From JADCRZ01 sp965200945 (GTDB lineage: Bacteria; Bacteroidota; Bacteroidia; Chitinophagales; Chitinophagaceae): DNA of 64,000 nt. Every line of letters starts with the position of its first letter. The first letter of the stretch is position 1. The translations under genes were made by a program, and so were the position numbers. This document shows positions 1 through 9,613 of the stretch, in pieces. Under the pieces are notes generated by a model. It saw only the letters and a program-made list of their open reading frames with translations, was not told the origin of the DNA and made no database searches. Where the stretch lies: contig OZ241749.1 in NCBI GenBank assembly GCA_965200945.1, positions 3,224,001-3,288,000 of the forward strand, read 5' to 3'.

Positions 1-58
1 GAATGGCAAGATGCCTGGAGGTGCAGGCCACTGGCTGAACGACAACAAACTTCAATAA
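1..58 (+). CDS. C-terminal end of an unidentified gene (partial)
   Basis: The frame starting at base 2 is open from the window edge to a TAA at 56-58 and reads NGKMPGGAGHWLNDNKLQ, which has the composition of a genuine protein tail. It would converge with the GH92 gene on the other strand and overlap its stop by 7 bases. Only 18 residues are visible, so no family can be named and the stretch could be non-coding. Confidence 0.3.
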   Translation, partial: NGKMPGGAGHWLNDNKLQ

Positions 59-2391
59 CGGTCCACCGCCTCGCCTCCCAGATCCAGCACCAGTTTTCCT
101 CCTTTCACAACATCCGCAAACGGCACGAAAGGCGCCGGCAGTTTTTTGCCGTTGAGCGATATGGTTTGGATGTAAGGCGTTTCGGCGCTGTTGTGTTTCG
201 CTTCGATCACGAATGTTTTTCCGGAGTAATATTTTTTGCTGAGCCGGATGGTGACGCGGTCGAACAGAGGACTGCCGAGGCCGAAGCGGGACTGGGGGCT
301 GGTGAGGCCTTTGATGTCGAACAGGCCCATGGAGGACATCACGTACCAGGCGCCGAGCTGGCCCTGGTCTTCGTCCTGTCCGAAGCCATAGCCGTGGATG
401 CCTTCGGTGCCGTAGAACTGGTTGCAGATGGCGCGTACCCATTTCTGTGTGAGGGAAGGCCTGCCCGAAAAATTAAACATCCACGACACGTGCAGGTTGG
501 GCTGGTTGCCGTGGTTGTAGATGCCGCCGATGCCTGCGAACGCATCGATGGTGGCGCCGCCGCCGAAGAGGGCCTTCTGCGAAAGCTGGAACGTACTGTC
601 GAGTCGGTTGTTGAAGGTTTGCTGTCCTACCTTTCTCACCAGGGCTTCCGGTTCGTGCGGCACAAAGTACGTGTACTGGTACGCATTGCCTTCCTGGAAG
701 CCCCGCCAGGGCTGCGACGGATCGAAGTTGTCAATGAATTTTCCCTCCGCGGTTTTCGGATGCATCAGTTTCAGCTGCGGATCGAACAGCGGCTCCCAGG
801 CATGCGACAGGCGGGTGAGCTCTTTGTAGTCATCCTGTTTGCCGAGCAGCCTGGCCCATTGCGCCACGGCATAGGCGCTGAAGGCGTATTCGAGCGTATG
901 GGAGGCAGAGAACCGCCAGGTTTCGTCCCAGTCGCTGCCCTTGTCGAGGTGATCCACATACCCGTATTTACGAAAGCGGTCCACATCGAGCTTGCCGGCT
1001 CCCCGCGGCCGGTCCTTCCATTCGAGTTCGTTCTTCCGGGCGGCCGCATAAGCCTCCTTTACATCAAAGTCGCGGATGCCGGCCATATATGCGCTGGCGA
1101 GGATGAGTCCGACAAAGTTGGTACCCACACCGGATACGTATTTGCTGCTGGCGATGCCATCGCCGAGCCAGCCGGCGTCTTTGAACACCAGCAGCTGGCT
1201 CTTCACGAAGTCGGAGTAATATTCAGGGTACGCCAGGGCCCACAGCTGGGTGAGGTTCCAGTAAGCGCCCCATACGGCGTCGGTGTTATAATGATTGTAT
1301 TGCGGCTTCCCGTCGGGGCCCGGCGGAATATGCCCGATGGTACCGGTATGCGTGGGATACGCGCCGTTCACGTCGCTGGCAAGCCCTCTTCCCAGCAGGG
1401 CATGGTAGAGACCGGTGTAAAATTTGGTTTTGTCCTGCACATTGTTTGTCTCTGCATCTATCCGGCCCAGGCATTCGTTCCAGATGGCAAATGATTGCCG
1501 GCGGGCCTGATCGAAAGTGAGTCCGGCAGCTTCTTCGTTCAGGTTGAGGCGGGCATTTTCAATGGATGTGTAAGAAAGCCCCGCTTTGATGGTGATGGAT
1601 TCATTTTCTTTTGTAGCGTACGTGAGATACGCACCGGCGCCCGGGCCCGAAATCTCTTTCTGTCCTTCATGGATCTCCGCCGCCCTGAAGGTTCCGGAAG
1701 AAACAGGCTGCTTGTCGACCATCGCGGAGAAGAACATGGTCACCTCAGCGCCGGGCTGGTACTTCTGTACGTACACCGGCAGCGTGGTCACAAACCCTTC
1801 TATCCGGCCATCGGGTAGGATGGCTACCCTGGCATCCTTCACCGGACCGCTCTCGCCCTGTTTGTTGCCGATGTCAAAGAGGATATGCGCCTCCGCAGAT
1901 GCCGGGAATGTATAGCGGTGAAAGGAAACGCGTTTGGTGGCGGTGAGCTCGGCTTTGATGTGATAGTCTTTCAGGATCACGGAGTAATAACCGGCGGTGG
2001 CTTTTTCATCCGATCGGTCGAAGCGGGAGCGGTAACCTTGGTCGGGCGTTTCGAGTTTGCCGGGTGTGGTTTCAAGTTTGCCGGTTATCGGTGCAAACAC
2101 AATCCCTCCTACCTGAAACTCGTGAAAGTTGGGAAAGCCTTCTATGGATTCATGGCGGTAATCGTATCCCGTGGCATCCCAGCCATGCGCATTGCCGTAG
2201 CTGCCGTTGGTGGAAGGAGCCGGCTTTGCCATTCCGAACGGACAGGCTCCCGGCGTATAGTGAAACCAGCGGCAGTGCGCCGTCCCTATCTCCGGATCGA
2301 CCCAGCGGGTAAAATCCTTCTCCTGGCCGAAGGCAGCGATGGGGAAGATCAGGAGAGCGGCTTTGAGGAGGGAGCGAAGGGTGAACATCAT
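52..2391 (-). CDS. GH92 family alpha-mannosidase, exported
   Basis: Exo-acting, Ca-dependent alpha-mannosidases of family GH92 release mannose from N-glycans and related alpha-mannosides. Visible family motifs are PFGM near residue 45, NHGNQPN near 620, EGNAYQYTYF with a following PHE, and the acidic GQDEDQGQLGAWYVMSSMG near 667. About 780 residues is the normal family length. The start at 2391 or 2388 (two consecutive Met) is preferred over the 50-codon upstream extension, because a signal peptide begins exactly there (FTLRSLLKAALLIFPIAAFG, then Q). It is the last gene of the minus-strand mannoside operon, about 164 bases after the ROK kinase. A second GH92 lies three genes upstream, and the two are diverged, so they probably differ in linkage preference. 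Substrate is inferred from family only. Confidence 0.93.
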   Translation of the reverse strand: MMFTLRSLLKAALLIFPIAAFGQEKDFTRWVDPEIGTAHCRWFHYTPGACPFGMAKPAPSTNGSYGNAHGWDATGYDYRHESIEGFPNFHEFQVGGIVFAPITGKLETTPGKLETPDQGYRSRFDRSDEKATAGYYSVILKDYHIKAELTATKRVSFHRYTFPASAEAHILFDIGNKQGESGPVKDARVAILPDGRIEGFVTTLPVYVQKYQPGAEVTMFFSAMVDKQPVSSGTFRAAEIHEGQKEISGPGAGAYLTYATKENESITIKAGLSYTSIENARLNLNEEAAGLTFDQARRQSFAIWNECLGRIDAETNNVQDKTKFYTGLYHALLGRGLASDVNGAYPTHTGTIGHIPPGPDGKPQYNHYNTDAVWGAYWNLTQLWALAYPEYYSDFVKSQLLVFKDAGWLGDGIASSKYVSGVGTNFVGLILASAYMAGIRDFDVKEAYAAARKNELEWKDRPRGAGKLDVDRFRKYGYVDHLDKGSDWDETWRFSASHTLEYAFSAYAVAQWARLLGKQDDYKELTRLSHAWEPLFDPQLKLMHPKTAEGKFIDNFDPSQPWRGFQEGNAYQYTYFVPHEPEALVRKVGQQTFNNRLDSTFQLSQKALFGGGATIDAFAGIGGIYNHGNQPNLHVSWMFNFSGRPSLTQKWVRAICNQFYGTEGIHGYGFGQDEDQGQLGAWYVMSSMGLFDIKGLTSPQSRFGLGSPLFDRVTIRLSKKYYSGKTFVIEAKHNSAETPYIQTISLNGKKLPAPFVPFADVVKGGKLVLDLGGEAVDRY

Positions 2392-2554
2392 TTTGCTATT
2401 GGTTTCATAGTTAGGGGTGAATGGTCGCTGGTTTGGGGGATTGGCAAGTGCATCGTCTCCCTCAAATCCCCTCCCAGGAGGAGTGGGTTCGGACGCACAG
2501 AAAGAAGTACGCACAAACACAAATATCTTCGCAAAAATCACCTGATCATCTCAG

Positions 2555-3442
2555 TTATATAGGCTTCTCCTGAAGCTCCTTCATCCACAAACTCGCTGCG
2601 CCAATGATGGCAGCGGTTTCACCCAGCCCGGCCTTGCTTATGGTTACGGAAGGATGGCGGGCCTGTATCTTGTTCATCGCCGCCTCAAACAGCGTGTATG
2701 CATGGGCGATATTACCGCCGATAACGATTCCGCGGGGAGCTTCGGCAGCGATCAGGTAGTCAAGCAGCTGCTCCAGATTGACTGCGAATTCGGCAAAGAC
2801 CTGCCTTGCAGCCGGATCATCGCCAAACAGCGCAACCAGTTCTTTCACTCCATGCACTTTTCTGCCAGTCAGATCAAAATACCGCGTCACGAACCATCGC
2901 GTGGAAAGGTAATCTTCTGCAATAGCCTCTTTGAACGCGAGGTTCCACAGATCCCAATTCTCGGCATGGCCGTTCCGGTACAGGGCGCCGCCCAGTCCGG
3001 TTCCCAGCGTGATGCCTGCGCAGTGCTCCAAACCGCTGCCGGCACCTGCGAACGCTTCTCCCTGCAGGAAGCACGCAGCATCGTTCTTCAGGCAGATGGC
3101 TTCCGGAGTGATCCCCAACGCAGCGGCAAGCAGGTCCTTTATGTTCAATCCGTACAGGGCATCATATTTATCCTGGTTGCGGATGAGCGAGATACCCGCT
3201 TCATACTCAAACGGTCCGGGCATGGCGATGCCTATCCGGCCGATGGGGTCATTTCCCTGAGCCTGCCGGATCGCCGCGCTCCACGCGTGAATGATCTCCT
3301 CCGCAGTGCCATGGGGGTCCAGCTTTGCCCTCGTGAGGCTTTCAGGAATAACCGCCCGCAGGTTCAGCTGAACCCGCGCAGCGGTTATATGAGAGCCGCC
3401 TATGTCTACGCCCAAAGCCGTTGATGAATTCATTGTACGCAT
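2555..3442 (-). CDS. ROK family sugar kinase
   Basis: ROK proteins phosphorylate hexoses in the cytoplasm; in this operon the likely substrate is mannose or a related hexose freed by the two GH92 enzymes. The N-terminal ATP-binding loop (GVDIGGSH), the NDAACFLQGE segment and the GITLGTGLGGALYRNG loop are clear, and about 295 residues is typical. The Cys-rich zinc motif (CxCGxxGC type) that most ROK members carry after the active-site region is absent: that stretch reads GHAENWDLWNLAF. No helix-turn-helix precedes the domain, so this is a kinase rather than a NagC/Mlc-type repressor. It could start at 3442 or at the second Met, 3433. It lies 140 bases downstream of the MFS transporter in the same direction. 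Confidence 0.9.
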   Translation of the reverse strand: MRTMNSSTALGVDIGGSHITAARVQLNLRAVIPESLTRAKLDPHGTAEEIIHAWSAAIRQAQGNDPIGRIGIAMPGPFEYEAGISLIRNQDKYDALYGLNIKDLLAAALGITPEAICLKNDAACFLQGEAFAGAGSGLEHCAGITLGTGLGGALYRNGHAENWDLWNLAFKEAIAEDYLSTRWFVTRYFDLTGRKVHGVKELVALFGDDPAARQVFAEFAVNLEQLLDYLIAAEAPRGIVIGGNIAHAYTLFEAAMNKIQARHPSVTISKAGLGETAAIIGAASLWMKELQEKPI

Positions 3443-3582
3443 AAGCGTTGGTGTTATCTATCCGCAACGCGGAAATCTGTTTTTTATTTGTGCAGAGACG
3501 TCCTGCCGGGCGTCCCTGAAATTGAACCCTCCTGTGCTGCAGGACACGCCACGCATGGCATCTGCAAAGATCCGCTGAACAC

Positions 3583-5001
3583 TCAATGCCCCCACGACCG
3601 CTCGATCTGTTCCAATGACTTGCCCCTTGTTTCAGGTAGCAGCTTCCAGACCACCAGCCAGGCGATCAGGCAACAGGCTGCAAAGAACCAGAACGTACAT
3701 CCGGTACCGAGCTGTGTCAGCAGGACCGGCGTCAGCTGGCCCACGATGGTGTCCGCGATCCACATGGTCATGATGCTGATGGACATCGCGCGGCCCCGGA
3801 TGCGGTTGGGGAAAATTTCCGATGCCACCACAAATTTGAGCGGACCGATCGAGAACGCAAAGCACGCCAGGAACAGCATCACACATACCAGCAGCCACAC
3901 ACTGGTTGTTGCGCCCAGGTAAAAGCAAAGTCCGGTCAAAGACAGTGCCACGGTAGCACCCGCTGTGCCCGCAAGGTAGAGCGGCCTTCTGCCCATACTG
4001 TCTACTTTCCAGATCGCGATCAGTGTGAACAGCATGTTGGCCACGCCAAAGATAACCTGGCTCATCAGCGAATTGCTCAGCGATACACCGGCATGGCTCA
4101 AAATGCTGGGACCGTAATAGATGATCGCGTTGATGCCGCTGAACTGCGAGAACAGGGGCAACAGGATGCCGATCAGCATGGCTTTCCGCATGCCCGGCGC
4201 CAGCAGCTCCCGGTACGAAGACTTTCCCGGGGGAACCTGCAATGCGATCTCTTCTGCCTCCCGCCCTGCGTCTGCCCCTGAGCCCAGCCGGCCCAGGATC
4301 GTTTCGCCTTCTTCCTTCTTTCCGGTCTGGATCAGCCAGCGTGGACTTTCCGGCACGGCAAACAACCCGAGCAGGAACAGTGCGGCCGGTATCACGCCCA
4401 CCAGGAACATGCCCCGCCACACATGCAACACAAACAAGAGCGCGAACCAGTTGCCGGCAGCCTCACCCTGATGATGAAGCGATACATTCAACAGGCCGGC
4501 ATTGGTCAGGTACGCTACCAGGATGCCTCCGGTAAGCGCCAGCTGATAGTACGTAACAAGCCGGCCGCGGATGCGCGCCGGTGCGATCTCAGAAATAAAG
4601 AGCGGTACCACATTGGAAGCCACCCCGATACCGATGCCACCGATCAGCCTTGATGCAACGATGCCCGATAAAGACGGCATGAACGAGCAGCCGATCGCCG
4701 AACAAAAAAAGAGCACGGCAGCCACAAACAGCAGTTTGCGCCGCCCATACCTGTCGGACAGCTCGCCTGAAAAAGCGACGCCGATGATGCAGCCGAGCAG
4801 GGCCGAAGAAACAAACCAGCCCTGCTGCGCGGCCGTCAACCCAAACTCTTTCTGCACCAGCGGCAGCACGCCGGAGATCACCGCCATATCGAAACCAAAT
4901 AAAAAACCGCCGAGCGATGCCACGAGGGTAATGAGGGCCAGGTACTGCGAGCTTTTTCCGGTACCTGCATCCTGCTCCGGAACAAGGGCTGTGTAACTCA
5001 T
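3583..5001 (-). CDS. MFS sugar porter (XylE/GalP type)
   Basis: A 12-helix inner-membrane sugar importer of the sugar-porter family. Signature pieces are visible: GFLFGFDMAVISG in helix 1, DRYGRRK in the loop after helix 2, the PESPRWL motif before the central loop, and PETRGKSLEQIE at the C-terminus. At 472 residues it is full length. Its ATG overlaps the TGA of the upstream GH92 gene in an ATGA arrangement (4998-5001), which implies translational coupling. The context makes mannose or another monosaccharide released in the periplasm the probable substrate, handed on to the ROK kinase encoded next. Confidence 0.94.
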   Translation of the reverse strand: MSYTALVPEQDAGTGKSSQYLALITLVASLGGFLFGFDMAVISGVLPLVQKEFGLTAAQQGWFVSSALLGCIIGVAFSGELSDRYGRRKLLFVAAVLFFCSAIGCSFMPSLSGIVASRLIGGIGIGVASNVVPLFISEIAPARIRGRLVTYYQLALTGGILVAYLTNAGLLNVSLHHQGEAAGNWFALLFVLHVWRGMFLVGVIPAALFLLGLFAVPESPRWLIQTGKKEEGETILGRLGSGADAGREAEEIALQVPPGKSSYRELLAPGMRKAMLIGILLPLFSQFSGINAIIYYGPSILSHAGVSLSNSLMSQVIFGVANMLFTLIAIWKVDSMGRRPLYLAGTAGATVALSLTGLCFYLGATTSVWLLVCVMLFLACFAFSIGPLKFVVASEIFPNRIRGRAMSISIMTMWIADTIVGQLTPVLLTQLGTGCTFWFFAACCLIAWLVVWKLLPETRGKSLEQIERSWGH

Positions 5002-7346
5002 TTCTTGGGTCTGATTGATTTCAGGTTAAGGGGTGCCGACATGGAAGGGGGCGCATCCTGCGGTGCGCTGCCCCATTTTTCGTTGGGCGCAGGTCCCATC
5101 TCGAGCACCAGGCTGCCGCCGTCCACCAGCTCCGAATGATAGAACCACGGCTTGTTCAGCGGCTTGCCATCCAGCGTCGCGGACTGTACATACCGGTTCC
5201 TGTCGGAGGTGTTGCGGGCTTCGATGATAAAGGTTTTGCCCGGATAATATTTGTCGTTCAGCTGTATGGTCACTTTTTCAAAGAGCGGACTGCCGATCTC
5301 GTAAAACGGCTTTACCGAAGTGCCGCCCTCAGTTTCAAAAAGCCCCATGGAAGCCATCACGAACCAGGCGCCCATCTGGCCTTCGTCTTCATCGCCCAGC
5401 CAGCCATGCATCGGCGTAGAGCCGTAGTAGCGGTCCATGATCTCGCGCGTCCATTTCTGGGTGAGCCAGGGCCTGCCCGAATAGTTGAACAGCCAGGCCG
5501 CCTGCATATTGGGCTGGTTGCCGTGGTTGATGGGCACGCGGTCGTACAGGTCGCCCTCCGCATTGAAATTATATTTGACCGATTTCTCGAATCCTTCATC
5601 GAGCCGCTTGTTGAACTCGTCTTTTCCCATCAGGTTCAGGATGCCCTGCACATCGTGCGGGTTGAAAAAACTGTATTGCCACGCATTGCCTTCGAGGTAA
5701 CCCGGACCACTAAACGAAGTACAGCAGTACGGGCTCCACTCCTTCACCCAGCTGCCGTCGGCATGCTTCATGCGGATGTATCCGGTGGAAGTGTCGAATA
5801 CGTTTTTATAGTTGCCGGCCCGTTTGATGAACTGGTCGTATTCCGCTTTCCTGCCCAGCGCTTTGGCCATCTGCGCCACGCACCAGTCGTCGTACGCATA
5901 TTCAAGCCCGTTGGATACCTGCCCTTCTTCGTTCGGTACGTATCCCAGCTTCATATAGCTCTCAAAGAACTTGTTGCCGGCATACCCGTTCTCCGGCGTT
6001 TTCACACCGGGGGTTGTCTGCTGGTGGATCATGGCCTGAAAGGCGGTCTGCGCATCGAAATCGCGGATGCCTTTCTGGTAAGCACCCACGATCAGCGCGA
6101 TCTCGTGCGATGCTTCCATGATGCCCGAGTATTCGATGCCGGCGGGCCCTTTGGGCAGCCAGCCGCCGGTTTTGTAGATCTCGATGAATGACTTTGCCCA
6201 CTTGCTGGTGAGGTCGGGGTTCACGAGGGCCCACAGCTGGTTCAGGTTCCAGAACGTGTTCCAGAGCGCATCGGAGCCATAGATGGGCGAATCGGGGCTG
6301 GTCTGCCGTTCCTTTTCGTTCACATCCATGTACTTGCCGTTCACATCGCTCCAGGTGGTACGGGCCACGTACGAGCGGTACAGGTTGGAATAGAATTTTT
6401 TCTTGTTCACCTCGGAGCCGCCTTCCACTTTTACCTTGCCCAGCAGGTCGTTCCATACCTTGCGGGCGTTGTTCCTTACGCCGTCGAAGCTCCAGCCGAA
6501 GGGGTTCATCTCGGTCTCCAGGTTCAGCCGCGCCTGCTCAACGCTTACCAGCGAGATGGCGGTCTGCAGCTGGATCTGATCGCCTTTTTTTGTTTTGAAA
6601 TCCGCAAAGGCGCCCATCGATCCCTTGCCTGTAATTTCCTTTGCCTCTTTCGTGATCTTGTTGCCCACCCAGCCGCCGAAGTTCTCGATGGGCCGGTCGA
6701 AGCGGATCACGAAATGCACCGTGTATTCGTTCCAGCTCCATTTCTGTTTGGAATACCCTTCGATCTGCCGGTCGCTCACCTGGGTAAACTTGGCGTCGAG
6801 GATGTCGGCCGTGTTTTCAAAAGGAATGTCGAGATCGAACAGGATATGGGCGTCTTCGGAGTCGGGGTAAGAAAAGCGGAAGAAGCCTGCCCGCGTGGTG
6901 CTGGTAAGTTCGGTGTGGATGTTCCCGTTGAGCAGGGTCACGGCATAATAACCGGGGCTTGCCTGTTCGGATGCTTTGTCGACCCGGGAGCGGTAGCCGG
7001 TTGTCCAGCCGGTGGTAGGTCCGTCGGCTGGTCCCCGGCGGGTATTCAGGGCGCCCACGGTAGGCATTACGGAGAGGCCGGCCATCGTCCAGGAATGGAT
7101 GTGACTGAAGCCGCCGATGTTGTTGAGGGTATATTCGTAGCCCGATTTCCAGACACCACCCTGGTTGTCGGGACTCAGCTGCACCATCCCGAACGGCATG
7201 GTGGCGGCGGGGTTCAGCATCCAGCGCGATTCGGAAGTGCCCATCAGCGGATCGGCATAATCGACCGGCTCTTTCTGTGCCTGTGAAGCGATGAATGAGA
7301 GGAAAAAAACAGTTGACGCAAACAATTTTGGAAGCATCGTTCTCAT
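4998..7346 (-). CDS. GH92 family alpha-mannosidase, exported
   Basis: The second GH92 exo-alpha-mannosidase of the operon. It has a signal peptide (LFASTVFFLSFIASQAQ), the N-terminal PFGMVQLSPDNQGG motif, EGNAWQYSFFNPHD, NHGNQPNMQAAWLFN near residue 600 and GDEDEGQMGAWFVMASMG near 646. At 782 residues it is complete. It starts four bases after the stop of the isomerase-like gene and overlaps the MFS start, so the first three genes form a compact transcription unit. Its acidic motif keeps the common GDEDEGQM form, whereas the other GH92 has GQDEDQGQ. A Met four codons in (7337) is an equally good start. Confidence 0.94.
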   Translation of the reverse strand: MRTMLPKLFASTVFFLSFIASQAQKEPVDYADPLMGTSESRWMLNPAATMPFGMVQLSPDNQGGVWKSGYEYTLNNIGGFSHIHSWTMAGLSVMPTVGALNTRRGPADGPTTGWTTGYRSRVDKASEQASPGYYAVTLLNGNIHTELTSTTRAGFFRFSYPDSEDAHILFDLDIPFENTADILDAKFTQVSDRQIEGYSKQKWSWNEYTVHFVIRFDRPIENFGGWVGNKITKEAKEITGKGSMGAFADFKTKKGDQIQLQTAISLVSVEQARLNLETEMNPFGWSFDGVRNNARKVWNDLLGKVKVEGGSEVNKKKFYSNLYRSYVARTTWSDVNGKYMDVNEKERQTSPDSPIYGSDALWNTFWNLNQLWALVNPDLTSKWAKSFIEIYKTGGWLPKGPAGIEYSGIMEASHEIALIVGAYQKGIRDFDAQTAFQAMIHQQTTPGVKTPENGYAGNKFFESYMKLGYVPNEEGQVSNGLEYAYDDWCVAQMAKALGRKAEYDQFIKRAGNYKNVFDTSTGYIRMKHADGSWVKEWSPYCCTSFSGPGYLEGNAWQYSFFNPHDVQGILNLMGKDEFNKRLDEGFEKSVKYNFNAEGDLYDRVPINHGNQPNMQAAWLFNYSGRPWLTQKWTREIMDRYYGSTPMHGWLGDEDEGQMGAWFVMASMGLFETEGGTSVKPFYEIGSPLFEKVTIQLNDKYYPGKTFIIEARNTSDRNRYVQSATLDGKPLNKPWFYHSELVDGGSLVLEMGPAPNEKWGSAPQDAPPSMSAPLNLKSIRPKK

Positions 7347-7350
7347 ATGG

Positions 7351-9180
7351 TTAGTTGATTTCTGGGCAATCGTCTTTAATAAAGGCTTTTATGACTCTGG
7401 CGATCTCTTCGCCTTCGTTGATGAGCGTATAACGACCTACGGCAGCGGGGATGGCAAAGGTTTCTGCATAGTGATATCTTGTGGCGGGCCCGTCAGCCGT
7501 CTTCACAAGTATGGAACCGCCTTCCACCAGCATCAGCACATGACAGGCATCCCGGGTATCCACTTCCATTTCTTCCGAGAATTCGAGGCGGTGCACGTCA
7601 TAAAAATGCTCCCTGTGTGTGGGCACATGCACCACCTGCCAGCCGTCTCCTTTACTGATCACCGTTTGTTTGGAGATCAGTTCCTCCTGCACTTTCCGGC
7701 CCCTGCGTTCGAAGCGGAGGTTGTTGAAAGCATGCTCGATGTTGATGGCGCGCGGCCGGCCGTTGAGGTCGAGCCGGAGCCAGTCGTACATTTTAAAGGT
7801 GAAGATATACGGGGTGGCGCTGATCTCAAGGACGAGGTTGTTGGTGCCGGCGCTGTGCACCGTGCCGTTGGGAATGAGGAACAGATCATGTTTTTGCGCC
7901 TTGTGCACCTGCACATAACGTTCTATCTCCACCTCCACGTTATTGTCTCTGCTGTTCTCCAGCACTTTCCGGAAAGTATCTGCCGAAATCCCTTCTTGAA
8001 AGCCCAGGTACACCGTTGCCTCCTCCTTGCAGTCGAGTATGTAGTAGGTTTCGTCCTGCGTGATCTTTTCCCCGAATTCGCGACGGATATAATCGACGGA
8101 AGGATGACATTGGATAGAGAGGTTGCCGCCATCCCAGGTATCGAGAAAATCGAAGCGGATGGGGAACTCATCGCCAAAGACGGCTGCGTGTTTGCCAAGT
8201 ACAGCTGTGCCGGCGGCGAACATGAGAAAGTCGAACGACACCTCCAGCAGGTGGCCGTTGCTTTCGAACAAGAGTCCGTTCTCGGGCACGATCATCTCGA
8301 AAGACCATGCATAGTTCACTTCATCGCGGTTGATGCCTTGCAGGCGGTCCTTGATCCATTGTCCGCCCCAGGCCCCCGCTTCAAACCAGGGCCGCACCCG
8401 GAAGGAGCTGCGGCCCAGCTGCTGCAGGCCTTTACGCAGGGTATCGGTCAGCATCCAGTTCACCGAGTCGTTCCACTGGGCATCGGCGATCAGGTCGATC
8501 CGGTCGAGGATCCGCTTCTTGTAATCATTGAGCAGCACCCAGTCCACGAAGTAAAGCCGCTTGTAGCCTTCCTGCGGATCGGGGGGTTCTGCAGAACCCA
8601 GGTTCGAGATGCTGCCCGCACGCAGGCGGTATTGGATCTCGTTCTTGGGCACTTCCAGGTAGATGAGTGGCGCTTTGCGGGTAACCAGCGATGCTCCCGT
8701 GCCGTATACGACCGTCAGATCATACCCCTCCCCTTCTTTCAGTTTGTATATGCTTTCCAGGTCGAACAGGTCTTCCAGGCGGCCGGTACAGCGCGTGCCC
8801 CACACCGAACCAGGCGTGCCGAGGAAAGGCGCTGCGATCGACTGTATCTCTGCCGGCGTTTTCATGAACTCTCTGATGTCGGTCCAGTCAACTTTAAGGC
8901 CGTATTCGTCGAATCTTTCCTGCAGGCAATGCCGCACTGTTTTCCAGATCACGCCGCCGTATCCGTCGATCACAACGCCCGGGTGGGTCATGATCCAGCT
9001 GGCCAGGGATGCATAGCCACTGAAGATGCGGCCGGCGCCGAGCGAATGGTAAGGGTAAATCCGATAGCCGGTTCCTGAACCAGATTGATCGAGGGTTTGA
9101 GGCAGCAGAGGCTGTGAACTGCTGCGTACGGCTGATTGAAGCTCCGGCACGTCTGCGATACGGGTGGTTTCTTCCATCAT
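7351..9180 (-). CDS. Mannose-6-phosphate isomerase-like protein with extra N-terminal domain
   Basis: The C-terminal half (about residue 255 onward) is a class I phosphomannose isomerase cupin: it has QCHPS near residue 357 and PNGTVHSAG near 438, followed by the LEIS strand, which are the positions of the metal-binding His and Glu residues. That activity converts mannose-6-phosphate to fructose-6-phosphate and completes the operon's pathway. The first 230 residues (IDGYGGVIWK, VVYGTGASL) are not isomerase and resemble a degenerate nucleoside/sugar kinase fold; this is a weak impression. The start at 9180/9177 (two Met) is preferred to 9270, because the promoter -7 element lies at 9248-9255, inside the longer reading. 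It is the first gene of the mannoside operon. Confidence 0.85.
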   Translation of the reverse strand: MMEETTRIADVPELQSAVRSSSQPLLPQTLDQSGSGTGYRIYPYHSLGAGRIFSGYASLASWIMTHPGVVIDGYGGVIWKTVRHCLQERFDEYGLKVDWTDIREFMKTPAEIQSIAAPFLGTPGSVWGTRCTGRLEDLFDLESIYKLKEGEGYDLTVVYGTGASLVTRKAPLIYLEVPKNEIQYRLRAGSISNLGSAEPPDPQEGYKRLYFVDWVLLNDYKKRILDRIDLIADAQWNDSVNWMLTDTLRKGLQQLGRSSFRVRPWFEAGAWGGQWIKDRLQGINRDEVNYAWSFEMIVPENGLLFESNGHLLEVSFDFLMFAAGTAVLGKHAAVFGDEFPIRFDFLDTWDGGNLSIQCHPSVDYIRREFGEKITQDETYYILDCKEEATVYLGFQEGISADTFRKVLENSRDNNVEVEIERYVQVHKAQKHDLFLIPNGTVHSAGTNNLVLEISATPYIFTFKMYDWLRLDLNGRPRAINIEHAFNNLRFERRGRKVQEELISKQTVISKGDGWQVVHVPTHREHFYDVHRLEFSEEMEVDTRDACHVLMLVEGGSILVKTADGPATRYHYAETFAIPAAVGRYTLINEGEEIARVIKAFIKDDCPEIN

Positions 9181-9247
9181 ACTTGTCGGGAACTTGGTTT
9201 TGGTTTGCAATGCGTGCTGGTTCAGTATAACAAGAAGCAGGAAAATC

Positions 9248-9255
9248 CAAATATA
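9248..9255 (-). promoter_or_regulatory. -7 promoter element of the mannoside operon
   Basis: On the minus strand this reads TATATTTG, an exact match to the Bacteroidota TAnnTTTG element. It sits about 70 bases upstream of the isomerase start codon. No TTG is found 19 bases upstream; the 13-bp element at 9263-9275 occupies that region instead, which suggests control by a DNA-binding protein. Confidence 0.55.
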
Positions 9256-9262
9256 TGTTACA

Positions 9263-9275
9263 ATGTACATACATA
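9263..9275. promoter_or_regulatory. Candidate operator, copy 1 (mannoside operon)
   Basis: The plus strand reads ATGTACATACATA. The same 13 bases recur at 9614-9626. Each copy lies 7 to 11 bases upstream of a TAnnTTTG element on the minus strand. The core TGTATGTACA has the GT...AC half-sites common in GntR-type operators, but the regulator is not identifiable in this window. Confidence 0.45.
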
Positions 9276-9594
9276 TAATTTCCTTACCTCACTTTGAAAA
9301 ATTTCTTTTTCCCATCTTCGTCTGTTCATGACCGCTCTTCCGGCCCCAGGTAAAGTCCTCCAGCATTACGGCCCCTTCCCTGCCGATGCGGTCGATATTG
9401 GGCGTGCTGATCAGCCTGCTGCCATATGCGCTGACCGCCTGGTAAGCATGGTCGTCCGACATGGTAAAGATGATATTGGGCTTGCGTGATTGGCCGGCTG
9501 TAGCACGTGGCTGGGCAACCGCTGTTTGGAAGAAGAGCAACAGCAGGCAGATGATATAAAGCAATTTCCCGGGCAGCAATGTTGGTTTTAGTAT

Positions 9595-9602
9595 CAAATG
9601 TA
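9595..9602 (-). promoter_or_regulatory. -7 promoter element upstream of the sulfatase remnant
   Basis: The minus strand reads TACATTTG, matching TAnnTTTG. The candidate operator copy at 9614-9626 lies 11 bases upstream, the same order of elements as at the mannoside operon promoter. Confidence 0.4.
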
Positions 9603-9613
9603 TAGAATTTAGC

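Noticed and set aside
7291..9078. 595-codon open frame on the plus strand
   Set aside because: Exactly antisense to the isomerase-like gene, no family features, His/Val-rich shadow composition typical of the reverse of a high-GC gene.
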